Shown in pieces: positions 18,517 through 26,940 of a DNA stretch of 64,000 nt (position 1 is the first letter of the stretch; every line of letters begins with the position of its first letter). The DNA comes from Gluconobacter sp. Gdi. GTDB taxonomy: Bacteria; Pseudomonadota; Alphaproteobacteria; Acetobacterales; Acetobacteraceae. The translations under genes and the position numbers were made by a program. The notes beneath the pieces were generated by a model, which was not told the origin of the DNA, did not search any database, and was given only the letters and a program-made list of their open reading frames with translations. The DNA lies in the NCBI RefSeq assembly GCF_014132155.1, contig NZ_BLJQ01000001.1, positions 794,473-858,472 of the forward strand, given 5' to 3'.

Positions 18517-19337
18517 TACCCGATATCCTTCATGGAAGCCGGGCTCTGTCCGCGCGGCGTCAGGCTGTTCTGGACTATGTCACGGCGCATGGCTGTGTTC
18601 TGATCCAGGATTTGCTGGTTCAGTTCACTATGACCCGCGCAGCCATGAACCGTGACCTCCACGCGCTTGCAACGCAGGGCCTGATCCGTAAAGTTGGTGA
18701 AAGCGTTACGACGCTCTCCAATGCTGTGGCGGCAAGCAGCATCATGCTGCGTGCTCGCCAGGCTGTGCAGGAAAAGCTGGGTATTACAGCGATCGCTGCG
18801 GGTTTGATCGAAGAAGGCGATACGATCGCTTTGGATGACTCAACAACATCGCGCTTTTTATCCGAACGCTTGCCGGCAATCGGTCAGCTTACTGTTGTGA
18901 CGAACAGTCTGGGGATCAGCACGAAGATTGGGCGTTCTCGTGATATCAGCCTGATTGCGCTGGGTGGACGATATAATCCAACCTTTGATGCGTTTCTCGG
19001 GGTTTTGTGTGAACGCAGTGTCACGTCGCTTCGGATCAACACATTATTCATGTCCACCTCAGCTATTCACGGACTTTCGGCCTACCATCAGGATGAAGAC
19101 CTCATCAAAGCCAAAAGTGCGCTGATGAACATGGCCGATCGGCGAGTTCTGATGGTGGATAGCCGTAAATTCGGAATCAGTGCGCTCAATCATCTGGCAA
19201 ATCTGACGGATTTTGATGCCGTCATTACGGACTCTGGCCTGCCAGATAATGTCGCGGACAAGATGATGGGAGCGGGCGTCAAACTGCATATTGCAGACAT
19301 TTCTGCCAAAGACATGCCAATAGCTATGATGGCCTGA
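18513..19337 (+). CDS. Second DeoR-family regulator of the polyol cluster
   Basis: The 274-residue DeoR-family protein is translationally coupled to the isomerase (ATGA). The winged helix is at about residues 12-55 (QAVLDYVTAHGCVLIQDLLVQFTMTRAAMNRDLHALATQGL). The sensor domain has DDSTTSRFL, TNSLG, GGRYN and VDSRKF in the same order and spacing as the divergent regulator at 12156, so the two are paralogues. The recognition helix differs (FTMTRAAMNRD versus FDVSRMTIHRD), so the DNA targets may differ. It closes the cluster. Confidence 0.86.
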   Translation: MIPDILHGSRALSARRQAVLDYVTAHGCVLIQDLLVQFTMTRAAMNRDLHALATQGLIRKVGESVTTLSNAVAASSIMLRARQAVQEKLGITAIAAGLIEEGDTIALDDSTTSRFLSERLPAIGQLTVVTNSLGISTKIGRSRDISLIALGGRYNPTFDAFLGVLCERSVTSLRINTLFMSTSAIHGLSAYHQDEDLIKAKSALMNMADRRVLMVDSRKFGISALNHLANLTDFDAVITDSGLPDNVADKMMGAGVKLHIADISAKDMPIAMMA

Positions 19338-19408
19338 TCATCCGTCTTTCGAAATAATGCAGAATTTATCGCATCTTAGTTCGGTCTGACGTACAACTTG
19401 TAAAACGT

Positions 19409-19464
19409 ATGGTCTGGTTTTGATTGACGCTGGCATTTTTGTGACAGCATTTCGGCCGGACCAT
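19409..19464. repeat. Long-spaced inverted repeat upstream of propeller gene
   Basis: ATGGTCTGG (19409-19417) can pair with CCGGACCAT (19456-19464), with one G-T wobble and a 38-base loop. It lies in the 198-base gap before the propeller gene. The adjacent GGTTTT and AAAACC segments would cross this stem, as in a pseudoknot. Function unknown. Confidence 0.3.
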
Positions 19465-19535
19465 CTAAAACCAAATGCTTTTTATATTGTTCTGTATCAG
19501 GAGTATCCTGAGACAAGTAAAAGCAAGGACGGTTT

Positions 19536-20474
19536 ATGACTTCCAGTCATTGCAGCGGATTAATTGTCGTGGACAAGAAGGGCGCACAGCTTCTTTTCCT
19601 GGACCCGATAACGCTCGAAGTGCTGGATCATATTGGCGGCATGCCGAGCCTGCCACATGAACTGGCCATAGATAATGGTCGTGGGCTCGCATTTGTACCA
19701 GCCTACGGAAATGGTTTTCACGGCAACAATCCTGTCCCAAACCATTTCGTTTCAGTTATAGATCTGCATGCAAGAACCAGATTTTCAGACATTGATCTGA
19801 CACCTCTTGAATCTCCGCATACGTTGCGTTTCGGTCCAGATGGTTTGCTGTATGTCTGCTGTGAGGCAAGCGCTGCCGTGGCGGTGATAGATCCGGAGAC
19901 GAAGAGAGTAATACGTGTTCTGCAGGCATTTTCCCGGAATGCACATAGGCTCGCTGTTCTTCCGCAGCGTAAGCTTATCGTCACGGAAAACGAAGAAGAT
20001 GCGACACTGACGGTTCTGCGTATTGGCGATGATAGCTTCAGGCGTACGATTGTTCTTCCTGCGCCCTCTGCTGGTATTGATCATCTGCCGGATGAAAAAT
20101 TTCTCGTGGTCAGCAATGCCTTGCATCCTTCGTTATTTCTAATGGATGTCGATGGGGGAGAGCTGCGTCAGGAAGTTGAACTGAAGCATCATCATAAAAG
20201 TGCACAGATCGTGCGGGTTAGCCCCGATGGAAAATGGCTTCTTGTGATTGGAGATTTTGAACCGATTGTAACATTGATCAGCCTTCCTCAATGGGACCAG
20301 TACCCCGTTCCCGTTGGTCGGAAACCGATGGATGCGGCCTTTAGACCCGATGGCACAACAGTGCTTGTGGCGAATGAAGATGATGGCACATTGACTGAAA
20401 TCCAACTTTCCAATCGCAAGGTGCTGCGAACAGTGAAAGCTGGCTTCGGGTGCGAGACACTTGGTTTTTTTTGA
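19536..20474 (+). CDS. Cytoplasmic beta-propeller protein (YncE/YVTN-like)
   Basis: The 312-residue product consists of about seven similar strands-and-turn units (VVDKKGAQLLFLDPITLEVL, FVSVIDLHARTRF, VAVIDPETKRVIRVL, RVSPDGKWLLVIGD, FRPDGTTVLVANEDDGTLTEI), which indicates a beta-propeller of the YVTN/YncE kind. Unlike most relatives it has no signal peptide, so it should act in the cytoplasm. No catalytic residues of lactonases can be assigned. It stands alone between the polyol cluster and the convergent heme receptor gene, and its function is unknown. Confidence 0.75.
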   Translation: MTSSHCSGLIVVDKKGAQLLFLDPITLEVLDHIGGMPSLPHELAIDNGRGLAFVPAYGNGFHGNNPVPNHFVSVIDLHARTRFSDIDLTPLESPHTLRFGPDGLLYVCCEASAAVAVIDPETKRVIRVLQAFSRNAHRLAVLPQRKLIVTENEEDATLTVLRIGDDSFRRTIVLPAPSAGIDHLPDEKFLVVSNALHPSLFLMDVDGGELRQEVELKHHHKSAQIVRVSPDGKWLLVIGDFEPIVTLISLPQWDQYPVPVGRKPMDAAFRPDGTTVLVANEDDGTLTEIQLSNRKVLRTVKAGFGCETLGFF

Positions 20475-20512
20475 AACACCGTGACGTATTCTGGCGTGGG
20501 TCACGGTGTTTC
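20473..20512. terminator. Strong hairpin between convergent genes
   Basis: GAAACACCGTGAC (20473-20485) and GTCACGGTGTTTC (20500-20512) form a perfect 13-bp stem with a 14-base loop, between the stop of the propeller gene and the end of the leftward heme receptor gene. It probably ends transcription from both sides, although no T tract follows on either strand. Confidence 0.6.
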
Positions 20513-20530
20513 AGGTCGGGGTTCTGACGC

Positions 20531-22852
20531 TTAGAAATTGATGAGCGTTGTCACTTTAAAACTGCGGCCGGGCTGCGTGTAATAGGACTTGGGAACGCTA
20601 ATGCTGTCAGGTACATCCAATGCATTATAGTAACGTTTGTTGAACATATTATACATGCCGGCCTGCACGCGCAGGTTCGGGAAGAATTTTGGCGAGTACC
20701 AGCCTGTTAAATCGAAGAGTGCATAGCCCGGTGTCTTGTTCACATTAGACGCCATGTTCTGCACCTTGTTGCGTGCAGCCGCGAATGTCGTGGAGAAATT
20801 GGCGCCCCAGTGTTCCCGATTGTAGGCTACGCCCACAATTCCGCGGAATGGTGCAACCGAGTTCAGGTGAACATGTTCATCGGTATCCTGGCCATCAGAA
20901 TAGGCAAGGGACGTCCATACCTGCCAGTAATTGGCGAAAGTCCAGTTAGCGCGTGCTTCTACGCCGTAGATACGGACATGCTGGCGGTTGACGTATTCGA
21001 AAACACCAAATGGGTAGTATCCGCCGATGCCGGCGGCTGCCGCTGTTGTCGTGATCGTATCGATGAAATTGTGGTAGTAATTATCGAAGAATGAAATTGT
21101 TGCGCCGCGTTTGGAATCTCCATATCGCGCCCCGACTTCCCAGCCACGACTGGTCTCGGGTTTGAGGTTCTGGTTCCCGATCGAGACATAGCTGCCTGTA
21201 CCACCATAGGTCAGGTACATTTCTGTTGCGGAGGGCGCACGGAAAGCCTGTGAGTATTGTCCGTAAAGCGTAAGGTTTTTCAGCACCCGGGCTTCGACCA
21301 GAACTTTCGGAGAATAATGCGAGCCGCTGGCCCCGTCCGGTGTACCTTCATATGCGGCATTTCTAGCATAGCTTGCAGTGTATTGTGGGCTGCGTCTGTA
21401 ATGATCGAAGCGGAATCCCGGCGTAACGTGGAGCCATTCCATTTTCCCGAAACCAATTCGGTCCTGCACTATCGCTCCAAGATCTGTGCCATGAACATCA
21501 GGCATATCGGACTGGTTTACATGCAAGAAACTGCACGAATAGATCCGTGGGCTGCAATTATCGAGACCCGCAGCATATTGGCTGGTGTCTGTAATATAGG
21601 CTTCTCCGCCAAGGGTAATGACGTGATGGAATGGGCCAGTGAAAATATTTGACGTGATGGAGCCGGTTGTTCCGTATGACTGAACAGCTAGATTGCTGTT
21701 CCTGTCATACTCCCCAATGGGAGCTGTCAGTCGAGTGGCGGCTGTGTCTGTGATTGAATTAACCTTTTGCCAGTAAGCAATGAGATGCGCTTCGCTGATA
21801 AAGGCTGTGGGCTTCTCAGACTTATAATCGTAGCTACCGGAAACGCGCGTGCGCTTGCTTTCTTCCAGTGTGTGATAGCGGCTGTAAGTTGAGCTGATAC
21901 TGCTCAGAGTATTTTCGTTGTAATTCCGATCAAACACTTCACCCGTTAAGCCGAAGCGATGACCGCCTTCCACGTATTGATGAATTTTACCCAGGAAGTT
22001 TCCTTGTGTGTAGGAGGCTGGATCTTTGTCTGATCGTGTGGACCCAACGCCGCCTGTGCCCCCCATATTTCCGGTTTGGCTGCCGGTCTGATAGCCGCCC
22101 TGAACCAGGATCATTGTGTTATGATAACGTCCGGCAAGAGCCTGGTTGAGGTATCCACTTTCGCTGGAGCCATCATATGTCAGCTTGGTCAGGCCGCCAT
22201 AAGCCTTGTTGCCTGTCAGAAGGTCTTCCGGGTCCAGCGTTTTGAGTGAAACAACACCGCCGAGTGCACCTGTTCCGAAAAAGCCGGAGTTCGCGTTTTT
22301 GACAATGTCGATCGAGCCAAGAGAATTGAAATCGTAGGATGAAACACCGCCGCTGACACCACGTGCGCCGTCATTCGCCCAGATCGTTCGAATGCCGTCT
22401 ATGGTGGTGAGAATGCGGTTCTGATCCAGCCCACGCATATTAATGCTGAGATTGTTATTGTTGTAATTTACTCCCGCGTCCACGCGACGAGCATAGTCTG
22501 AAATGCTGTCAATCATGCGGGACTGAAGTGTTTTAAGCGTTGTTGTCAGAGTCATGACACGCGGTTTCCCGACGGCACTATAGTCCGCATCCGGGTCAAC
22601 TTTCATTGACCCAATGATGTCTGCAACGGCCTGCCCTCGAACATGGAGGGGCTTGAGCTGAACTGTAGGCGCCGCTTCGGCGTGCGGTGGAATGCTGTCT
22701 GTTTTTGCATCTCCGACATTCTCCAAGCCGGTGCCGGACTGTGCCTGAGCAGACGGTAACGATGCAAAAATACAGACCAGCGCGGAGGTCGCCAGCATGG
22801 GCTGTCGCAGAAAACGTGTTGGACGAACGCTATGTCTGCTCATGGAAGCCAT
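20531..22852 (-). CDS. TonB-dependent heme/hemoglobin-type receptor
   Basis: The 773-residue outer-membrane receptor has a signal peptide ending in PSAQAQ (about residue 38). Its plug has the heme-receptor style region NINMRGLDQNRILTTIDG (about 138-155) and FFGTGALGGVVSLKT (about 193-207). It has a long barrel and the terminal Phe motif (FKVTTLINF). A heme oxygenase and a heme ABC transporter on the other side of a shared Fur box support heme or a hemoprotein as ligand. I chose ATG 22852; GTG 22855 and ATG 22843 are alternatives. The FRAP/NPNL receptor boxes were not clearly identified. Confidence 0.88.
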   Translation of the reverse strand: MASMSRHSVRPTRFLRQPMLATSALVCIFASLPSAQAQSGTGLENVGDAKTDSIPPHAEAAPTVQLKPLHVRGQAVADIIGSMKVDPDADYSAVGKPRVMTLTTTLKTLQSRMIDSISDYARRVDAGVNYNNNNLSINMRGLDQNRILTTIDGIRTIWANDGARGVSGGVSSYDFNSLGSIDIVKNANSGFFGTGALGGVVSLKTLDPEDLLTGNKAYGGLTKLTYDGSSESGYLNQALAGRYHNTMILVQGGYQTGSQTGNMGGTGGVGSTRSDKDPASYTQGNFLGKIHQYVEGGHRFGLTGEVFDRNYNENTLSSISSTYSRYHTLEESKRTRVSGSYDYKSEKPTAFISEAHLIAYWQKVNSITDTAATRLTAPIGEYDRNSNLAVQSYGTTGSITSNIFTGPFHHVITLGGEAYITDTSQYAAGLDNCSPRIYSCSFLHVNQSDMPDVHGTDLGAIVQDRIGFGKMEWLHVTPGFRFDHYRRSPQYTASYARNAAYEGTPDGASGSHYSPKVLVEARVLKNLTLYGQYSQAFRAPSATEMYLTYGGTGSYVSIGNQNLKPETSRGWEVGARYGDSKRGATISFFDNYYHNFIDTITTTAAAAGIGGYYPFGVFEYVNRQHVRIYGVEARANWTFANYWQVWTSLAYSDGQDTDEHVHLNSVAPFRGIVGVAYNREHWGANFSTTFAAARNKVQNMASNVNKTPGYALFDLTGWYSPKFFPNLRVQAGMYNMFNKRYYNALDVPDSISVPKSYYTQPGRSFKVTTLINF

Positions 22853-22914
22853 CACCCTTAAATGAGAACCGGTCGCATCTAATGGCGAGGGATTTTTATA
22901 GCGTCAATCTAAAT

Positions 22915-22933
22915 GATAGTGATTCTCATTTTC
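22915..22933. promoter_or_regulatory. Fur box between heme receptor and heme oxygenase operon
   Basis: GATAGTGATTCTCATTTTC matches the 19-base Fur consensus at 15 positions. It lies in the short divergent region and can repress both the receptor and the oxygenase/ABC operon when iron is sufficient. Confidence 0.82.
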
Positions 22934-23040
22934 ATTGAAGGTGCCGGATGAATATGCCACACAGAGCCGCGTCGACTCTTTTCTTCGAGAAGGCGAGCCA
23001 ACGATTCAGGTATTCATTCCGGCTGAGATCAAAAGGAGAA

Positions 23041-23673
23041 ATGGCGGATATGAGCGCGTTTTTCACCGACAATACGCTGTCCCTGGCGCTCCGGGAAAAG
23101 ACAAAATCCATTCATGACCGGACCGATCATAAGATCATGTCCATGGGAATTTTTTCCAGTCTGGATGGATATCGGATCTTTCTTTTGTCTCAGTATGTTT
23201 TCCTGCGAGATATGACAAATATTTACGAAAACGAAATATTGCGAAATCTTCTCCCTGATCTTAAGGCGCGTAACCGCTTTCCCTGGGTGGAAGCTGACAT
23301 GAGAGATCTTGGTCTTACTGCCCCGATGGCGCATCGTGGGAATGTGATTCCGCTCAATCCTTCGGTTGCCGTAGGTTGGTTATATGTCGCGGAAGGATCG
23401 AAGCTTGGGGCGAATATTCTGTCCAAGATGGCGATGGCTCTGGGCCTGACAGAAAGTTTTGGAGCTCGTCATTTGGCGCCAGCCCCGGAAGGGCGGGGCT
23501 TATCGTGGAAAATGTTCAAAGCGGCAATCGATAACGCAGAACTGGACCGGGCTATGTGTGTTGCTGCGGCTGAAGAAGCCTTTGCGCGCTTCTCCAGTTG
23601 TATTGATCAGATGGTCGCTTTGAGTTCTGGGCGTGATTTTTCGTTCAGCCGGAATGAAAGAGCTAGCCTTTAA
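23041..23673 (+). CDS. Biliverdin-producing heme oxygenase
   Basis: The 210-residue product is a bacterial heme oxygenase that opens heme to biliverdin, CO and iron in the cytoplasm. LREKTKSIHDRTDH (about 17-30) contains the proximal heme His. The region NPSVAVGWLYVAEGSKLGANILSK (about 107-130) is the distal helix of the HemO/BphO branch. I chose ATG 23041, with AAGGAG a few bases upstream; the frame reaches back to 22948, but those residues are not conserved in style. It begins the Fur-controlled heme operon. Confidence 0.88.
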   Translation: MADMSAFFTDNTLSLALREKTKSIHDRTDHKIMSMGIFSSLDGYRIFLLSQYVFLRDMTNIYENEILRNLLPDLKARNRFPWVEADMRDLGLTAPMAHRGNVIPLNPSVAVGWLYVAEGSKLGANILSKMAMALGLTESFGARHLAPAPEGRGLSWKMFKAAIDNAELDRAMCVAAAEEAFARFSSCIDQMVALSSGRDFSFSRNERASL

Positions 23674-23675
23674 AT

Positions 23676-23694
23676 GAGAATGACTTTCGATTGC
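23676..23694. promoter_or_regulatory. Weak Fur-like site before heme-binding protein gene
   Basis: GAGAATGACTTTCGATTGC matches the Fur consensus at about 11 of 19 bases and lies 47 bases before the start of the periplasmic heme-binding protein. It may be a weak secondary site or chance. Confidence 0.25.
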
Positions 23695-23741
23695 ATGGTT
23701 CCAGGCGACAGATGTTTCTTGATGCGAGAAGGGCAGGGGCG

Positions 23742-24656
23742 ATGAATGGATTTGGTTTGGAACGCCGCAATTTTCTAAGTCTGATCTGCGCCAGCGCTTT
23801 AATGCCATCCTGTCTGCATGCTGCAACCCGTATGGTTACGGACAGTCGCGGTCGTCAGGTTGTTCTGGGAGCCGCTTCCAGAATTGCCTGTATTGGAGGA
23901 ACAATCACCGAGACGCTTTATCGTCTTGGGGCCGCCGATCAAATTATCGCCGTTGATACGACTTCGACCTGGCCGGAAACTGCACTGAAAGATAAAAAAT
24001 CTCTGGGCTATATGCGAGCCATCTCCTCGGAAGGGGTTTTATCCGTAAAGCCGGATCTCATTCTTGCGATGGACGCAGCAGGCCCGGCCGATGCCATGTC
24101 TCAGTTGGTGGCGTCAGGTATTCCGATTGTGTTTGTCGATTCAACGCCTTCGCCTGACGCTATTATCGGCCGGACGCAGTTTCTGGCAAAAGTTGTGAAC
24201 CGTGAGCAGGCGGGCACGCAGCTTGCTCAGGATATTCAGCAGAAGTTTTCTGCTCTTAAAGACTGGCGCGACACACATGCTGCGTCACCGCGCGTCCTGT
24301 TTATTATGCGCATGACGAATAACCGTCCGCTCGCGGCGGGGCGTGGCACCGCTGCCGATGCCGTTATCCGGCTTGCAGGAGGCGTCAATGTCGGAGCGGA
24401 TCTGCAGGGCTACAAGCTCCTGAACACAGAATCCCTTGTAGCCCTGAAGCCCGATATCATTCTCACAATGAACCAGGGGGGCGAGGATATCCGCAAAGCT
24501 TTCTTGAGCGACCCCGGATTCAGTTTGACGCCAGCGGGGCAAAAAAAAGCCATTGTAGAAATGGAAGGGGAGCGCCTTCTAGGATTTGGTCCGAGAACGC
24601 CCGAAGCTGCGCTGGATCTGGCACGACTGATGGCAAAAGCGGAGCATCCTGCGTGA
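23742..24656 (+). CDS. hmuT: Periplasmic heme-binding protein HmuT
   Basis: The 304-residue ABC-transporter substrate-binding protein of the TroA/BtuF fold carries heme across the periplasm. The N-terminus ERRNFLSLICASALMPSCLHAA is a signal peptide with a twin-Arg RRxFL start, so Tat export is possible. Motifs include TDSRGRQVVL, IGGTITETLYRLGAADQIIAVD (about 50-71) and LSVKPDLILAMDAAGP. I chose ATG 23742 (AGGGCAGGGG upstream) over TTG 23691. The permease follows with a GTGA overlap. Confidence 0.88.
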   Translation: MNGFGLERRNFLSLICASALMPSCLHAATRMVTDSRGRQVVLGAASRIACIGGTITETLYRLGAADQIIAVDTTSTWPETALKDKKSLGYMRAISSEGVLSVKPDLILAMDAAGPADAMSQLVASGIPIVFVDSTPSPDAIIGRTQFLAKVVNREQAGTQLAQDIQQKFSALKDWRDTHAASPRVLFIMRMTNNRPLAAGRGTAADAVIRLAGGVNVGADLQGYKLLNTESLVALKPDIILTMNQGGEDIRKAFLSDPGFSLTPAGQKKAIVEMEGERLLGFGPRTPEAALDLARLMAKAEHPA

Positions 24657-25681
24657 GGGCAATGCGCGTGCATGCGGGCTGGATCTTACTATCGCTTCTG
24701 CCGCTGCTAATTCTTGTCATGCTGGTCGCAGTCGAGGTTGGTGCAAGCGGGGCAGGCATTGGTACGCTCCTGCATGCACCGGACGTTGCGACCAGAAATC
24801 TAGCCTGGATGGTGATCGCGCATATTCGTGCACCACGTGTCGTGCTCGCCGCCATGGCTGGTGCAGCTTTGGGGGCCGCGGGTGCAACGATGCAGGGGCT
24901 TTTTCGGAATCCATTGGCTGATCCGGGGTTGATTGGCGTGTCTTCCGGGGCGGCTCTGGCTGCTTCATGCGTCATTGTACTGGGCGTTGATATGGCTCAG
25001 TCAGGGTTTCTAAACGGTTGGGCCGTGCCTTTGGCCGGAATGCTGGGCAGCTTTCTCGTCACACTCCTCCTTTACGTCTTTGCGACCCGCGCTGGCATCA
25101 CCTCTGTCACGACTGTTCTGTTGGCTGGCGTCGCGTTCGGAGCTTTTTCTGGTGCATTGACGGGCATTCTCATTTTTCGTGCCAACGACACGGCGCTGCG
25201 AGATCTGACGTTCTGGACTCTTGGGAGTTTCTCGGGGGCAAATTGGGAACGTATTGGCCTGCTCTCGCCATTTCTTGTCCTTGCAGGCGTGATTGCGACA
25301 CGTCTTGCTGTTCCTCTGAACGCCATGCTTCTGGGTGAAGCAGATGCTGCTTTGATGGGGTATCCTGTCGAGCGGACAAAACGGCTGGCAATGCTGGGGG
25401 TGGCTGCATCCGTCGGGCCGGTAGTCGCGTTTGTGGGCGCCATTGGTTTTGTTGGCGTTGTAGTTCCTCACCTTGTGAGGTTGGTCACCGGTCCAGACCA
25501 CCGTCTGGTTCTGCCTGGCAGCGCTCTTCTTGGGGCTATTCTTCTCACTGCGGCTGATACGATTGCCAGACTGGTTGCGGCCCCTGCGGAACTGCCTGTT
25601 GGCATAATTACCGCAGCACTCGGAACCCCGGTCTTTGTCTGGCTTTTGAGCCGCATTCATGGAGCGGACATTCCATCATGA
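24653..25681 (+). CDS. hmuU: Heme ABC transporter permease HmuU (FecCD family)
   Basis: The 342-residue FecCD-type permease has about nine to ten membrane segments. Family landmarks are IRAPRVVLAAMAGAALGAAGATMQGLFRNPLADPGLIGVSSGAA (about 58-101) and the coupling region FVGAIGFVGVVVPHLVRLVTGPDHR (about 260-284). It works with HmuT and HmuV to import heme. GTG start overlapping the hmuT stop; its own stop overlaps the hmuV start (ATGA). Confidence 0.92.
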   Translation: MRAMRVHAGWILLSLLPLLILVMLVAVEVGASGAGIGTLLHAPDVATRNLAWMVIAHIRAPRVVLAAMAGAALGAAGATMQGLFRNPLADPGLIGVSSGAALAASCVIVLGVDMAQSGFLNGWAVPLAGMLGSFLVTLLLYVFATRAGITSVTTVLLAGVAFGAFSGALTGILIFRANDTALRDLTFWTLGSFSGANWERIGLLSPFLVLAGVIATRLAVPLNAMLLGEADAALMGYPVERTKRLAMLGVAASVGPVVAFVGAIGFVGVVVPHLVRLVTGPDHRLVLPGSALLGAILLTAADTIARLVAAPAELPVGIITAALGTPVFVWLLSRIHGADIPS

Positions 25682-26520
25682 CACTGGAAATTCAGAACGT
25701 CTCAGCCAGAGCAGGTGGTCGTGAGATTGTTCACAACCTTGATCTGGCGCTCGCGGCAGGAGAAATTGTTGCTGTTGTGGGACCTAACGGCGCGGGCAAA
25801 AGTACGCTCCTGAAGCTCGCATGCGGCTTGATGTCGCTACATGGCGGTGAGATCCGCTTTGATGGCTCAAAAATTGGATCGCTTTCCGCAGGCGAACTTT
25901 CTCGCCGCCGGGCGCTCTTGCCCCAGGAGTGTCCGATGCGCGCGCGCTTCACGGCGCTGGAGCTGGTTCTTATGGGGACAGCTATTTCGGGGCAGGGCCG
26001 CCCGATGGCTGCGCGTGTTGCGATTGCACAGGACACGCTGGATCGCGTCGGGCTGTCATCGTTCATGGAACGCGACATTATGACGCTATCCGGGGGGGAA
26101 AGGCAGCGCGTTCATCTTGCGCGGGTGCTGGCGCAGCTTGAGGCCGCAGCGCGGGACGGCGTGCCCGGCTGTCTGTTGTTGGATGAACCTTTGTCCGCAC
26201 AGGATATGGCACGGCAGCGCCTCATTCTTCAGATTGCAAAGATGCATGCCGCGCATGGCGGAAGCGTGTTGCTGGTTCTGCATGATCTGAACTGGGCTGC
26301 GGCCTGTGCCGATCGTATCGTCGTTATGCATCAGGGGCGGATACAATCACACGGTCTCCCCCGTGACATCCTGACTTCTGAACTTCTCCACGACGTTTTT
26401 GGGATTCCTGATGGCTGCATTCATCAACATTGCAGCACGGGGCGTCCGTTCATTGTTCCGCATGATCTCGTCATGCCGGAAGATATCAACAAGAGAGAGA
26501 CATCATGTATATTGCAATGA
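25678..26520 (+). CDS. hmuV: Heme ABC transporter ATPase HmuV
   Basis: The 280-residue ATPase has Walker A GPNGAGKST (about 35-43), a Q-loop near LLPQECP, the signature LSGGERQRVHLARVL (about 138-152), Walker B CLLLDEPLSAQD (about 166-177) and the H-loop LVLHDLNWAA. It drives HmuU. The C-terminal 20 residues overlap the next gene by 16 bases. Confidence 0.92.
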   Translation: MTLEIQNVSARAGGREIVHNLDLALAAGEIVAVVGPNGAGKSTLLKLACGLMSLHGGEIRFDGSKIGSLSAGELSRRRALLPQECPMRARFTALELVLMGTAISGQGRPMAARVAIAQDTLDRVGLSSFMERDIMTLSGGERQRVHLARVLAQLEAAARDGVPGCLLLDEPLSAQDMARQRLILQIAKMHAAHGGSVLLVLHDLNWAAACADRIVVMHQGRIQSHGLPRDILTSELLHDVFGIPDGCIHQHCSTGRPFIVPHDLVMPEDINKRETSCILQ

Positions 26521-26819
26521 ACCGTTTCAAGGTACGGCCTGATAGCGAAGATGCTTTTCGGCAGCGCTGGCTGGAGCGGGAGGTCCTGCTGAAGACCGTT
26601 CCAGGATTTGTCAGTTTTCAATTCCTGCAGGGGCCAGCCAAAGAAGATCATGTTCTTTATGCGTCTCATACGGTCTGGGAATCTTATGAGGCCTTTGTTG
26701 GCTGGACACAGTCTGAGCAGTTCCGCGCTGCTCATGCGGGCGCCGGGCAAGGCAAAGTGCTGACCGTAGGGCCGCCAGTCTTTGAAGGCTTCAAGGTTCT
26801 TCAGAATATCGAAATCTGA
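26505..26819 (+). CDS. Antibiotic-biosynthesis-monooxygenase fold protein, possible IsdG-type heme-degrading enzyme
   Basis: The 104-residue protein has the ABM dimeric ferredoxin fold pattern: MYIAMNRFKVRPDSEDAFRQRW, VPGFVSFQFLQG, VLYASHTVWESYEAFVGWTQSEQFRAAH. This spacing matches small heme-degrading monooxygenases (HmoA/IsdG relatives), including a candidate His near residue 83 (AAHAG) and Trp near 64 and 72. It overlaps hmuV by 16 bases and ends the operon, so it is made with the importer. Other ABM proteins act on unrelated substrates, so the enzyme activity is inferred from context. Confidence 0.7.
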   Translation: MYIAMNRFKVRPDSEDAFRQRWLEREVLLKTVPGFVSFQFLQGPAKEDHVLYASHTVWESYEAFVGWTQSEQFRAAHAGAGQGKVLTVGPPVFEGFKVLQNIEI

Positions 26820-26940
26820 AATGTCTTTGATGGTGGGGTGATTAAAAAGCGTCACGGGGTCTGTCGCTGACAAAGTTCGTGATTGCGCGTTTTTGTTCGT
26901 GTTGTCACACTGCTCTGTAAATCACTTCAGGTCAGTGTAC

